The notes below the pieces were generated by a model, which saw nothing but the letters and a program-made list of their open reading frames with translations, had not been told where the DNA came from and ran no database searches. Made by a program: the position numbers and the translations under genes. A DNA stretch of 22,302 nucleotides from Discostella pseudostelligera (taxonomy: Eukaryota > Bacillariophyta > Thalassiosirophyceae > Thalassiosirales > Thalassiosiraceae): assembly GCA_036940085.1 (NCBI GenBank), contig JALLBK010000378.1, positions 1-22,302 of the forward strand, read 5' to 3'. How positions within the stretch are numbered: the first letter of the stretch is position 1; the number at the start of each line of letters is the position of its first letter. Shown piece after piece: positions 9,857 through 19,004 of this stretch.

Positions 9857-10462
9857 ATGAAGTCCGTCATCTTCGCCGCCGCCATCGCCTCTGCTGCCGC
9901 CTTTGCCCCCGCCCAAACCGGCAAGGCCACCACCGCCCTCAACGCCTTCGAGAGCGAGCTTGGTGCCCAGCCTCCTCTTGGCTTCTACGATCCTCTTGGC
10001 TTCCTTGACCGCGCCGACCAAGAGACCTTCGATCGTCTTCGATATGTCGAGCTCAAGCACGGCCGCATCTCCCAGCTTGCCTTCTTGGGACAGATTGTCA
10101 CCCGTGCTGGCTACCACCTTCCCGGAGATATTGATTACCATGGCCACTCCTTCGCTAGCTTCCCCAACGGTCTTGCCGCCATCAACGGCCCCGATGCCAT
10201 CTCCACTGCCGGCCTCCTCCAGATTTTGGCCTTCATTGCCTTCCTTGAAATCCGTGTCATGACCGATGTCACTGGCGAGTCAGAATTCAGGGGAGATTTC
10301 CGCAATGGCTTCGACTTTGGATGGGCCAAGCAGAGTGAGGAGTGGAAGAACCAGAAGCGCGCCGTTGAGCTCAACCAGGGACGTGCCGCTATGATGGGAA
10401 TTCTTGGCTTGATGGTGCATGAGCAACTCGGAGGCTCTGTTCCCATTGTTGGAGAGCTTTAA
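9857..10462 (+). CDS. Fucoxanthin-chlorophyll a/c protein (Lhcf type), copy 3
   Basis: This is a 201-residue FCP antenna protein. The presequence MKSVIFAAAIASAAAFAPAQ is identical to that of copy 1, including the FAP plastid motif. Helix 1 is YVELKHGRISQLAFLG (Glu65, His68, Arg70). Helix 3 reads ELNQGRAAMMGILGLMVHE, so Gln174 replaces the Asn found in copies 1 and 2 at a chlorophyll-ligand position. The segment before helix 3 (WAKQSEEWKNQKR) also differs from the others (DKFDEETKLKKR in copy 1). The frame is open upstream to 9740 with in-frame ATGs, but the shared CAACCATGAAG start context and signal-peptide position favour 9857. There is no intron. It lies head-to-head with copy 2. Confidence 0.96.
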   Translation: MKSVIFAAAIASAAAFAPAQTGKATTALNAFESELGAQPPLGFYDPLGFLDRADQETFDRLRYVELKHGRISQLAFLGQIVTRAGYHLPGDIDYHGHSFASFPNGLAAINGPDAISTAGLLQILAFIAFLEIRVMTDVTGESEFRGDFRNGFDFGWAKQSEEWKNQKRAVELNQGRAAMMGILGLMVHEQLGGSVPIVGEL

Positions 10463-11080
10463 ATTGTATCTCTTCATTGCTTTGAGGCCATTTTTCAATG
10501 ACTTAATACTCTTGAAATGATTGTTATGTTGGAAGAAATCTCGACCAAGAGACGTAATCCCGCACTACCTTTCTCCACCAAGATCTTATCCACTACTACC
10601 GCTGAGACTATGCAATACAGGCAAGCGTTACGGTCTGCAGATATGCTTCGTTATCTGAGGACAAATATAATAGACCCTTTCCATAAGGCTTTGAATTGCG
10701 GTTCATTAGGAAAGGTCATAGCCTAAGTACTTAGTTTGAATTAGCATTCAACGTACGTTCGAACCAACGACGGCATTGAGTTATTGGATAGTACTTGGTC
10801 TCACCACACAGGACATCATAATCGCTTGATGATAGACGATAGTATTCGATATTCTCTCTCTCTATTCTGAACTCTGAAGATATCACGCTTTTTCTAGCTC
10901 CATGATATCCCATCTATCGGCACCATAACATTCGCCACTGTCGACAGCAATATCAAGAGTAATCGTTATCTCATTTTTTGAATAGAAGATCTATCGTACA
11001 TTACTTGGGAAATAGGCGAGGTGGATGAGGCAAGTGTCATTCACGCTGACAAACACATGTTACTACACTGAACAGTTAAT
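10463..11080. other. Convergent intergenic spacer
   Basis: This spacer lies between the 3' ends of FCP copy 3 (+) and the RS-rich gene (-). Two short open frames (10517-10726 and 10731-10913) show no recognisable features. A short CT run lies near 10852-10863. No RNA gene or mobile element is seen. Confidence 0.6.
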
Positions 11081-13138
11081 TTACACTAACAAAGCACTCT
11101 GAAACTTTCGTCGTGCATTGTTCAACGACCTTACTCCTCCCAATGCACTTTTACTCCTCGTAACAAGCTGCTTCGCACCACCCTTGGTAATAGACAATAG
11201 AAGTGATCGATCTTTCACATCAAACTCGTTCGTGAACAAACTTTCAGATATGCTCGATGCATGACTCTGTTCATCCGAGGAGCACTGGATGTGTGCCATA
11301 GGTTGTGAATAGTACGAAATGGAGTCATAGTCGTCATGCCTGTTATAATGACGTTTTCCTCCCTTTCGATGAGCACGCTCCATCCTTTGAAAGACAACTG
11401 GTTGACTATCCTCTTTTGGTTCGAGATCATTCGATGCGGACCTTGAGAGGACGATCTTGATGGTAGACTTGGATTGATGTGAATTTGACGAGACTGATTC
11501 TGGTTTGGTACTGTTGGTAAACGTGGAACGACCTCCCTTGGAACTCTTCATCGAGTATGACCGACTTCTGTTTGAATGCGAATGCTCCTCACTTCGATGT
11601 CCCTCATCACCACTGTGCAACACTACCTGTCTGGTTCTCGAGAGGCTACGACTACTGTGCTCAATGCTCATGGACCTTGACGAGCGATTCTTCTCATGAG
11701 TCGACGATCTACGATGGCCGTGCTCAGTAGCATTCGACCTCCGAGGAGTCTTCTCGATGCTTCGAGTCCGGTGCTTGGCCAACTCCTTACCAGCGGTGGA
11801 TATTGTCTTTTCACGAGATGAATCACGATGATTCGCAGATCTGGATCGCGTAGTAGCGGAAAGAACGAGTGAAGTCGACGCTGGCTTGGACTTGAATTCA
11901 TCCTTGCTGTGGCGATCTCGTCCACGGGTGGTTGCTTGGCGAGACCTTGGTGGTGAAACTTTAGTTCTGGCAGGCTCCGAGGATCCTGACACTGACCGAC
12001 GCTGATAGTTCACATCTCTATTTGCATCCTGCTTGGACAACTTTCGTTCTCGGGTAGTCGAATTTGATCGACTATTGGTGGAATCTGCGGCCGCGGGTGG
12101 GTCGGCGGGTACAGCTGCAACAACTTTATCCCTCCTGCTGCTGCTAGTACGTGCAACAGCAGCCATCTTCGCTCTTCTCTCTTGGTATTCCTTCCGGAGG
12201 CTGGCCTGTCTCAACTTGAGCCGCTGCATATGGCGCTCCATCTCCTCTGGTGAGCGTGGTGGTGGAGGTGGTGGCATTCTATTGTCATCAGGATTAATGA
12301 CGGGTATGATAATGAACGGATCGGATTCATCAAACTTGTCAACTTCTCGAATCCCTTGCTCAGCCGTCAGTGGAGAAGTGAGATCGTTATTGCCCGGAGA
12401 GTTTGTTGTTTCTGGTGCCGTGGTGGTCAATACCTTGGATGTAAATTCTAGGGCTCGAGAGTGAAAGGTTGGTGTTCCGACGATTGCCGATGGAGCAACA
12501 GCCGAGGCGTCGTTCGATGAAGGATGACGATGCGTCTCGCCGCCATATAAGCCACGTGCAGTATCCGCTTCGGCCTTGGCAGATGACAGAGCGGCCTCAA
12601 TCAACATGCGCTGTTTCGACGTCGACGACGCGCTGCGAGATCGTCGATGGTGATGATCGTGGTCGGCCGTATCGTTGCCGGTAGTCTTCCGCTCGCGAAG
12701 ACTGCGTGATGTAGAGGTAGTGCGTCGTCTCTCGCTGCCACCATCACTCTTGCTAGTGGTGAGATCTTGTACGCTCTTCGATCTAGAGCTTGATGCCGAT
12801 CTCTCTCGATGACGATCCGTCGATGATGCCGATCGAGACCTGCCGCGCGACAATGATGATGATGGTCGTGGCTGAGGACTCTGATTCGAAGCTCTACTAC
12901 GACTGTGATCCTTGTTGCTCGATGGGTTGACTACGCTTACACCTGGCATGCGCCTACTAACACCCACCGGCGCACGAGCACCACACTTTGAGCAGATCTT
13001 GCGCCGGACGATCCATCTTGTCTCATTGTCGGCAAGCTCACAGAGTTGTACGGCGGGATGATGCTTGCAGGCTCCAGTCTCTGGGTTGATCGTCGATAGA
13101 AGGCGGGTGGAGAGAGAGGACGGTAGTGGCGGAAGCAT
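11081..13138 (-). CDS. Arg/Ser-rich protein with N-terminal Cys/His module (paralogue 1)
   Basis: This protein has 685 residues and its family is not recognised. Residues 1-80 hold a compact module with C24-x-H-H-P, C33, W42 and CSKC (49-52), a pattern that could bind one zinc ion. The rest is low complexity: many Arg-Ser runs (SRSRASNQ, SRGRSRSASS, RSSRSMS), a proline run (MPPPPPPRSPEE) and a short charged coiled-coil candidate (MERHMQRLKLRQASLRKEYQ, about residue 300). A C-terminal segment ends RSLNNARRKFQSALLV. RS-rich tails are typical of splicing and other nuclear RNA-linked proteins, but no RNA-recognition motif is seen, so that role is only a guess. The start is supported by the paralogue at 13830, which shares the context CACCCACCATG (here TACCCACCATG). 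The first 79 residues match the paralogue at about 95%. Confidence 0.82.
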   Translation of the reverse strand: MLPPLPSSLSTRLLSTINPETGACKHHPAVQLCELADNETRWIVRRKICSKCGARAPVGVSRRMPGVSVVNPSSNKDHSRSRASNQSPQPRPSSSLSRGRSRSASSTDRHRERSASSSRSKSVQDLTTSKSDGGSERRRTTSTSRSLRERKTTGNDTADHDHHHRRSRSASSTSKQRMLIEAALSSAKAEADTARGLYGGETHRHPSSNDASAVAPSAIVGTPTFHSRALEFTSKVLTTTAPETTNSPGNNDLTSPLTAEQGIREVDKFDESDPFIIIPVINPDDNRMPPPPPPRSPEEMERHMQRLKLRQASLRKEYQERRAKMAAVARTSSSRRDKVVAAVPADPPAAADSTNSRSNSTTRERKLSKQDANRDVNYQRRSVSGSSEPARTKVSPPRSRQATTRGRDRHSKDEFKSKPASTSLVLSATTRSRSANHRDSSREKTISTAGKELAKHRTRSIEKTPRRSNATEHGHRRSSTHEKNRSSRSMSIEHSSRSLSRTRQVVLHSGDEGHRSEEHSHSNRSRSYSMKSSKGGRSTFTNSTKPESVSSNSHQSKSTIKIVLSRSASNDLEPKEDSQPVVFQRMERAHRKGGKRHYNRHDDYDSISYYSQPMAHIQCSSDEQSHASSISESLFTNEFDVKDRSLLLSITKGGAKQLVTRSKSALGGVRSLNNARRKFQSALLV

Positions 13139-13829
13139 GGTGGGTAATGATTATGGCTTTAATCATTGTCTACTCCTCTAGAGTAGGAGTAGATGATTTT
13201 GCGGATTGAAGGTGCAGGTAAGCTCAGGTAAGTAGATACCATAGGTGCTGGTTCCCACTAAAACTGAAAGGTATGCATTGTGCGTATGGTACATCATGAC
13301 CGGCCCCGTCGACCTCGCTCATGAGTGCTTGCATTTTAGGGTTAGGGTTATTCATTGCTTCCCGAGTGGGGATGAATTGAAAAAGGGGTTCGGGCTGATA
13401 TCTGCTGATATAAAGGGGCTCGTCTGAGAAGAATTGTAATTTGTACAGCTTCGTCAGCGGAGGAATTCGTATGGGACTCTATCGTACCTGAGGAACGTAT
13501 AACTCCGGTAGAAGGGACAATAAAGGGTAAAAAGAAACCATTCGATAAGTATCTTTCATCGAGCCTCAACTTGAACAAGTCATTTTGGCATGCCTTGAGG
13601 GGCTGAAAAAAAGTAACGCAGGTACTAAATCTTTACTATGGCCTGATTCCCCAGAAAGAGTCCCTATGCGAATCCCCAAAACTCGTGATCAATTGCACCG
13701 ACCCTCGCACCACCGGCGGCATCTTCACTGTCTCCAGAGACATCGACCATGATAAAATCGCCTCCTCTGCTAGGGTGTAAGAGGTTTCATCGGAAGCGTT
13801 ACAATTCATACCAATTGTCATCACCCACC
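13139..13829. promoter_or_regulatory. Divergent promoter region of the RS-rich paralogues
   Basis: About 690 bases separate the start codons of the two head-to-head paralogues. Only the last few bases before each ATG are similar, so duplication of the promoters themselves is not evident. A short telomere-like motif lies at about 13336-13350. Small open frames at 13245-13427 and 13348-13578 have no supporting features. No TATA box is called. Confidence 0.45.
13336..13350 (+). repeat. Short TTAGGG-type motif (about 2.5 units)
   Basis: The bases read TTAGGGTTAGGGTTA. Diatom telomeres are generally of the TTAGGG type, but two and a half units inside a promoter region are well within chance. It is listed for completeness. 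Confidence 0.6.
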
Positions 13830-14846
13830 ATGTTTCCGCCACTACCGTCCTCTCTCTCCACCCGCCTTCTATCGACGATCAATCCAGAGACCGGAGCCTG
13901 CNCACTACCGTCCTCTCTCTCCACCCGCCTTCTATCGACGATCAATCCAGAGACCGGAGCCTGCAAGCACCATCCCGCTGTACAACTCTGTGAGCTCGTC
14001 GACAATAAGACAAGATGGATCGTTCGGCGTAAGATCTGCTCCAAGTGTGGTGCTCGTGCCCCGGTGGGTGCTAGTAGGCGTATGCCCGGAGTAAGCGTAG
14101 TCAACCCATCAAGCAATAAGCATAATAGCAGTGGAATCGCGGATCGTCGTCAACAAGCAGACTCGCGAGGCAGAAGCTCGGAGCAGAGCGACGCAATACT
14201 GCAGCAGATCCTCGCCGCATCTTCATCCTCTCGTTACGATGCATCGATGTCAAAAAGCCGTGCGTCCACCGCCGACATGAAAGAGAAGGGGGCCGGGAAA
14301 CTCGATCGACGTGCCGCGAAGGAAGCAGCCAGCCTCATCGCAAAAAGATCGTTTTCCAGAGGTGCCACGGATAAGAGCTATCATGGACACATAGATAGGT
14401 CAGACCGTACTGGTTATGTAGACAAGAAGCATTCGTCGAGATCAAAAAGTACGCGCAGAACTCGTAGCCTATCCCAACCACGACGAAAGGAGAGAAGCAG
14501 TGGCGGCGAGGAGAAGGAGGAGATGAGAGGAGGCGATGAACGGCATCACCGTCATCATGGGCACGGACGTCGTTCTTTGTCACGAAATTCCAAAGAAGGT
14601 CGTTCTCGAGTTACCTGGAGCACCAAACCAGAATCATTGTCATCGAATGAAGAAGTAGTAGCGGCTTCGACGCAAGATCAACTGATTGTTATTCAAAAGA
14701 AGAAGAGTAGTTCACGCAGTAAGAAGGAGAGGAAATATCACCAGACGAATCGCACTGAAAACAACTCTGTTTCCGTGTATTCTAAGCCAGTGATACACAT
14801 CGATAGAATGGATAGAGTCGTACACCAACCGCAAGTTTGCATGTAA
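13830..14846 (+). CDS. Arg/Ser-rich protein with N-terminal Cys/His module (paralogue 2)
   Basis: This is a shorter relative of the gene at 11081-13138: 338 residues as assembled, or about 317 once an internal duplication is removed. The N-terminal module keeps C-x-H-H-P, the later Cys, the Trp and CSKCG, and differs from paralogue 1 at only a few positions. The middle is poor in common sequence, and much of the RS-rich centre of paralogue 1 is absent. Homology returns near the end (STKPESLSSN against STKPESVSSN; VYSKPVIHI against YYSQPMAHI), after which paralogue 2 stops and lacks the last 60-70 residues of paralogue 1. A single N at 13902 sits between two identical 62-base copies. The 63-base unit keeps frame and inserts 21 residues that paralogue 1 lacks, so the real gene probably reads straight from GAC to KHHPAVQ. 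The ATG at 13830 matches the start of paralogue 1; the upstream ATG at 13749 has no support. Confidence 0.78.
   Translation: MFPPLPSSLSTRLLSTINPETGACXLPSSLSTRLLSTINPETGACKHHPAVQLCELVDNKTRWIVRRKICSKCGARAPVGASRRMPGVSVVNPSSNKHNSSGIADRRQQADSRGRSSEQSDAILQQILAASSSSRYDASMSKSRASTADMKEKGAGKLDRRAAKEAASLIAKRSFSRGATDKSYHGHIDRSDRTGYVDKKHSSRSKSTRRTRSLSQPRRKERSSGGEEKEEMRGGDERHHRHHGHGRRSLSRNSKEGRSRVTWSTKPESLSSNEEVVAASTQDQLIVIQKKKSSSRSKKERKYHQTNRTENNSVSVYSKPVIHIDRMDRVVHQPQVCM
13840..13964. repeat. 62-base direct duplication flanking a single N (probable assembly artefact)
   Basis: Bases 13840-13901 and 13903-13964 are identical, and the only ambiguous base of the window (13902) lies exactly between them. This is what results when two contig ends that really overlap are joined end to end. 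The paralogue at 13138 has one copy only. Confidence 0.88.
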
Positions 14847-15071
14847 TAAAAGGCGTCAAGCTCAAGTCGAGCTCGATCTTGAATCGAAGTAGGTAGGCTC
14901 TAGCGATTGATGCGATTCCGATTGAACTGTGAAGAGTGGAACATGTCCATTGCTGGTAAATGTAGTAGAAATTTGATTAACAAATAGAGACTCTAGAGAT
15001 ATGTACATGATGTATCTGGTATCTGCCCGATTCTCTTGTGGAGGCAGCAGTTTTCTTCTATGAATGTTTAT

Positions 15072-16694
15072 TTACAGACAACAATATTTAGCGGGCTTCA
15101 ATCCTGCTATTCGACGCGAACGCCGTGAGGTAGGGGGCGCCGAAGTACTGTTTCCATCGGTTCCGGATGATACAATGCTGTCTCCATGATGATACTGTTC
15201 TCTATTGACCTTGATTGGTTCACTGGTGGCACTTTCTTTCATTGCATCAGTGCATCTCTCTTGATGGTTGACGTGTCCACTATGATCCGCACCGGCGTCG
15301 TCGCATCCGAACTTGTAATATTCGCCCCATCGTTGATTCAAAGCATGCTCTACTAAATACACAATGCTAGCTATGATCGGATAGCAATGCCAACCACTGT
15401 GCCAGAATACAAACCCATCTTCACTCAACATTTGCAACGACTTTTGGCCTTTCAGGAAGCAATACATGGCAATGCCGCAACTCATGAGGTAGAGAATGTA
15501 AATGGCTGGACGGGTATATGGACGCATGGTAATGAGTTTGACAAGTTCCAATGACATCATGGTGCATGCCGTGAAGCGATCGATGACGTGCCATGCGGAG
15601 ACGTTGGTCATGTGGACATAATCCGCAAGGAAGGAGCATGGACTCTACAAATAATGTTGCATCGAATGAAACAATGGTGGTGATCAGGAAAAATATACTG
15701 ATATTCTGCATAACGAGTTGACGAAGCCACTACTTACCTGCCATAGAATCAACACCCACGCAAATGCACGATATGGGAACCAATGCCTGGAAGACTCCAC
15801 CAACTGTCCGTGGTTGCCATGTTGGTGTTGTTTCCGTTGCATGCACCTTCTGCTTCCGCCATGCAACGTCCATTTCTGAGGCAAGCGCAGCATCAATACA
15901 CCAGCCAATGCAAAGCTCCAACACAGTGTTCCAAAGTACCATGGCAAATGGAGCGGAGGGACGGGCAGATCCAAGCTAGGATGAATGTATGGCGTTGTCA
16001 TAAGTGACGAGACGTCGATGTGGAGATTGCTGGCACTCTGCGGTGCAGTAGTAGTTGTTGGTACTGTTCTGATTTGGTGGTAGAAGTACACCCCGACGTG
16101 GTGAAAAGAATCGTTATTTGCCAGACTGGTCATAGCTATGGGCGAGTGCGGCACGGAAGGCGTCATCGATGCTTTGTGGAGCAATTGAGTTGCAGTTGTT
16201 GTTGCATTCGCACGCATCATCATCATGCTGTAGTACCAACTATTGTCATGATGATGTGGATGTAAATTGTGTAGCTGTTCTGCATGAACAAATGCGGAAG
16301 GATGATGACCATGGCAGTTGGAGCGCGTGTTGCAATGAGCTGTATTCCGAGCGGAAGACGACGTCCATAACCCCCACCCCGACGGTTGGCACTCATCGCA
16401 AAGATAGGTATATCCTGCATAATGTTCGGGGGGGATGTAAAAGTTGGTCCGTGAATTCGTACCCCATTCGTGAACGATACATTTCAACATGGAAAGGACT
16501 GATCCTTGTGTATATTTGGGTGGTAGTGACGGCAGTTGCGTTGATGTTGTTGTCGACGCATTGGTGAACAATTGTTCTGGATATCCGCGCAATTCATCCT
16601 CGGGAGAGTTGTTGTTATTGGGATTCAGCATCGAGCCTCGCTCATCCTCGGTAGGAGGATGGGCAGCAAGCAGGAGGCATTCGTGGAGTTGCAT
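15072..16694 (-). CDS. Multi-pass membrane protein of unknown family, two exons
   Basis: The exons are 16694-15738 and 15644-15072, the intron is GT-AG (93 bases), and the protein has 509 residues. The first 245 or so residues are polar and rich in Thr, Asn and His (HNLHPHHHD near 145). About five hydrophobic segments follow: about 250-270 (PWYFGTLCWSFALAGVLML), 306-328 (AFAWVLILW, continuing across the splice into SPCSFLADYVH), 331-356, 364-382 (AIYILYLMSCGIAMYCFL) and 395-415. Conserved-looking polar residues sit in the membrane part: SFLADYVHMTNVSAWHVIDR and FVFWHSGWHCYPI. Ser, Asp and His residues in membrane helices recall the CREST hydrolase superfamily (alkaline ceramidase, PAQR, TMEM8), but I cannot confirm membership. 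The C-terminal tail is hydrophilic and ends with a basic cluster (SRRSRRIAG). The splice joins two hydrophobic segments in frame, which supports the model. The start codon is the first ATG of the open frame and is less certain. Confidence 0.72.
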
Positions 16695-17692
16695 TATGAA
16701 TTATTCTCCGATGATGTAGATATTCTATCTCGTTGAAATAATGAGGTACTAGGATGGTGAGTTGTGAGTGTTACGATCAAGCATGTATTTTATGCAAACC
16801 CTCACCTACCTACACTTGATGCACACCTGTCGCTACTGACTATGCAAGTGAATACGAGTTTTGACGTCGATGGTTCTGATGATGTCGTCGTCGGCTAATG
16901 GGAGATTTTTTGTCGATTGTCGCGCGTAACCGTAACGAGTAACGAGGCCGTCGCAGATTATTCTATGGTATCTACCACCCAAGTCGACTTCTCCCTGTCG
17001 CTGTCGTCGGGAATACTCCTACGTTGAACAGGAACATCAGAATATTTCCATTGCATAGGTTCGCCATCGATGATGTGTTCCTTCGCGGCAGCAATTGTGT
17101 GAATCTCCTCTTCCTATCGTCATCTCATTATTTTTTATCATCGTTCATCGTGGTTGTTGTTGTTGGAGGAGTGTGGTGGCTGTTCGTTGTTTTTGTCGGC
17201 GGATGGAGGAAGAAGATTCGGCCAAAACGACGGAAAGGGAGAACGGAGAACGGGCTACGTACGATAACTACCATTCGTACGTCCGTACATGCACGTTTGG
17301 CGATATGTGGCGAAAATGGCGGGAAGAACGATGTGGCGATGTTCGATGATGATTGTGTGGCTTAGCATTAGCATAATCGAATGCATCGATTATCGATTGA
17401 GAGCCGAGAGGGCTGGGTCGGTCGGAGACTGTCGGTGAAGGTGGAATAAAGTTCATCTTCGATGCAGAACAAACTTTCTTCAAGTGGAATGGGCACCCCT
17501 TACTCAACAGTCAACAGATATGTAGGAAATGGTGATGAGGTGAAGGAGCATAATGATCAGTTCTACGTGCACAACACTCCAAGTTATTAGCAACATCAAC
17601 TGTTATATGTACTAATCTTTCACTCATTAGACTCATCGTCACCTGGAACGTGTGACTATGCCGCATGCCATGCTGCTCCAAATTGAGTTCAA
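16695..17692. other. Intergenic region, about 1 kb
   Basis: This region lies between the start of the membrane protein gene and the end of the next minus-strand gene, so it should include the promoter of the former. A plus-strand open frame at 17024-17365 would encode a hydrophobic run (FIVVVVVGGVWWLFVVFVGG) followed by basic residues. It rests on a GTT-rich stretch and overlaps another open frame, and I do not call it a gene. No RNA gene or mobile element is seen. Confidence 0.5.
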
Positions 17693-18520
17693 TCAGAAAG
17701 CCAGACAATTTGAATCGTTGTCGATTGTCGAGATGTGTTTCCACATTAGACTCGATTGAGATCTTTCTCCAAATGAAGTGGATTTCCGAATACTTTCTGG
17801 GAATTCTCGCATTTCATCCGATTCTTCCTTCCATTCATGACGATTAAGCATTATGGACATATGAGCTGAGTAATCGATGTAGTCTGTTTTGATACATTCT
17901 TCTGTCAACTCTTCTACGTCGTGAAAATCAGACCTCGATGTCTCATCCATATCAGGCGGATCAGCATAACACCTCGTTAAGAAAATTGAGTCATCTGAAT
18001 CAGTAATTGTCCGAGCACGTCCAATAGATGGAAAATCTGAATAGCCATTTTCTACCTCCTCGTCGTCGTCTTCCGCAAAGATAGCAGGTGGAGATCGGGC
18101 CAGTGCTGTAGCGGAAGAAGAATTTCTTAGGATTTCCTGGCGAAATACGGAGATGCGACAATTGGATACTAGGCGTGCCGTCTCGTCATCGAGTGATATG
18201 TCATCGGCAGGTCCGTCTCTCGACTCCATATCATACGACGACATGCAGTACATTGAATTTGGCCGCGTGGATGATGCAGAACGCTTCTGTACGGGACACA
18301 TAGAGTCGGCATCGTCGTCTTCTTGCTGTTTCTTCCAGGAGATTTCACCGACGATATCGTCGCGCTTGCGCTTGGGAGATGTCGATATTTCAACGGTAAT
18401 ACTTCCCTGCACAAGATCATGGTGCGATAATTTCTGGATGCATTGCGAAGGTACTTCTTCTTGGTATTGCTGATGGTAGTTGAAGTTTGAAATACAACTG
18501 TTGCTGTTGCGGCTCATCAT
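17693..18520 (-). CDS. Acidic Ser-rich protein of unknown function
   Basis: This 275-residue protein is not recognised. It is rich in Ser, Asp and Glu, with acidic runs (EDDDEEVE, QQEDDDAD) and a basic cluster SPKRKRDD near residue 50 that resembles a classical nuclear localisation signal. There are no membrane segments and no obvious folded domain, and much of it is predicted by eye to be disordered. Several Ser/Thr-Pro and Arg-x-x-Ser sites (RKSTSFGERS) would suit a phosphorylated regulatory protein. It reads without introns, and its composition is more protein-like than the other frames here. TATAAATA lies only about 4-11 bases upstream of the ATG, too close for a usual TATA box, so the true start may be further inside or the motif may be chance. 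A gene is likely; its role is unknown. Confidence 0.62.
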   Translation of the reverse strand: MMSRNSNSCISNFNYHQQYQEEVPSQCIQKLSHHDLVQGSITVEISTSPKRKRDDIVGEISWKKQQEDDDADSMCPVQKRSASSTRPNSMYCMSSYDMESRDGPADDISLDDETARLVSNCRISVFRQEILRNSSSATALARSPPAIFAEDDDEEVENGYSDFPSIGRARTITDSDDSIFLTRCYADPPDMDETSRSDFHDVEELTEECIKTDYIDYSAHMSIMLNRHEWKEESDEMREFPESIRKSTSFGERSQSSLMWKHISTIDNDSNCLAF

Positions 18521-18579
18521 TATTTATAGGACTTTTGATGCGGAAGAGTTAATATTATTATTATTTGAGAGGCAGAGAC

Positions 18580-18607
18580 AATAAAGATTAAAGAATAAAG
18601 ATTAAAG
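18580..18607. repeat. 14-base tandem duplication
   Basis: The unit AATAAAGATTAAAG occurs twice in direct succession (18580-18593 and 18594-18607). It lies about 60 bases upstream of the start of the acidic protein gene, in its likely promoter or leader. Confidence 0.9.
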
Positions 18608-19004
18608 ACGGGAAGGTGGCTGCAAAATGCAAAATGGCGGCCATGGCGGGCGCCGCTGGCTGGCATTCTTATCGTGGAAACTCTAGAATCGGTTAGGGAC
18701 CATGGTCCGAGGCAAGAGTGGTGCATTTTGTTTCCTTTTCTTTCCGTTCTACAGGACTTTTCATCTTGTCACGAGAAGGGTTGATGTGATTTTTCACTGA
18801 GTGCACAATACAAAGAAGATCATCTGTCATCTGGCGATGATGTACTGAATCCTCTGCAGGTGAAATTTGAATATAGAAACTTTCTCCCAGGCGAAAAGAT
18901 ATTATTGAATTCCTTAGTCGAGAGGACATGCAAAATTTGTCATCGGAAGGTTTACATAGGAATCGAATACACTGCGTCGGTTAAGTGCAAGGAGCCAACC
19001 AGCT

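Noticed and set aside
10757..10770. GTTCGAACC, resembling a tRNA T-loop
   Set aside because: It is a short palindrome with no acceptor stem, anticodon arm or D-arm at the right distances.
12033..12464. Plus-strand open frame of 143 codons
   Set aside because: It is the antisense of the RS-rich gene. Ser/Arg-rich coding gives long open antisense frames, and there is no homology or paralogue support.
16169..16567. Plus-strand open frame of 132 codons
   Set aside because: It lies opposite exon 1 of the membrane protein gene, whose minus-strand frame splices cleanly into a second membrane exon.
17024..17365. Possible small membrane protein, 113 codons
   Set aside because: The hydrophobic run comes from a GTT-rich stretch, another open frame overlaps it, and there is no start context or homologue to support it.
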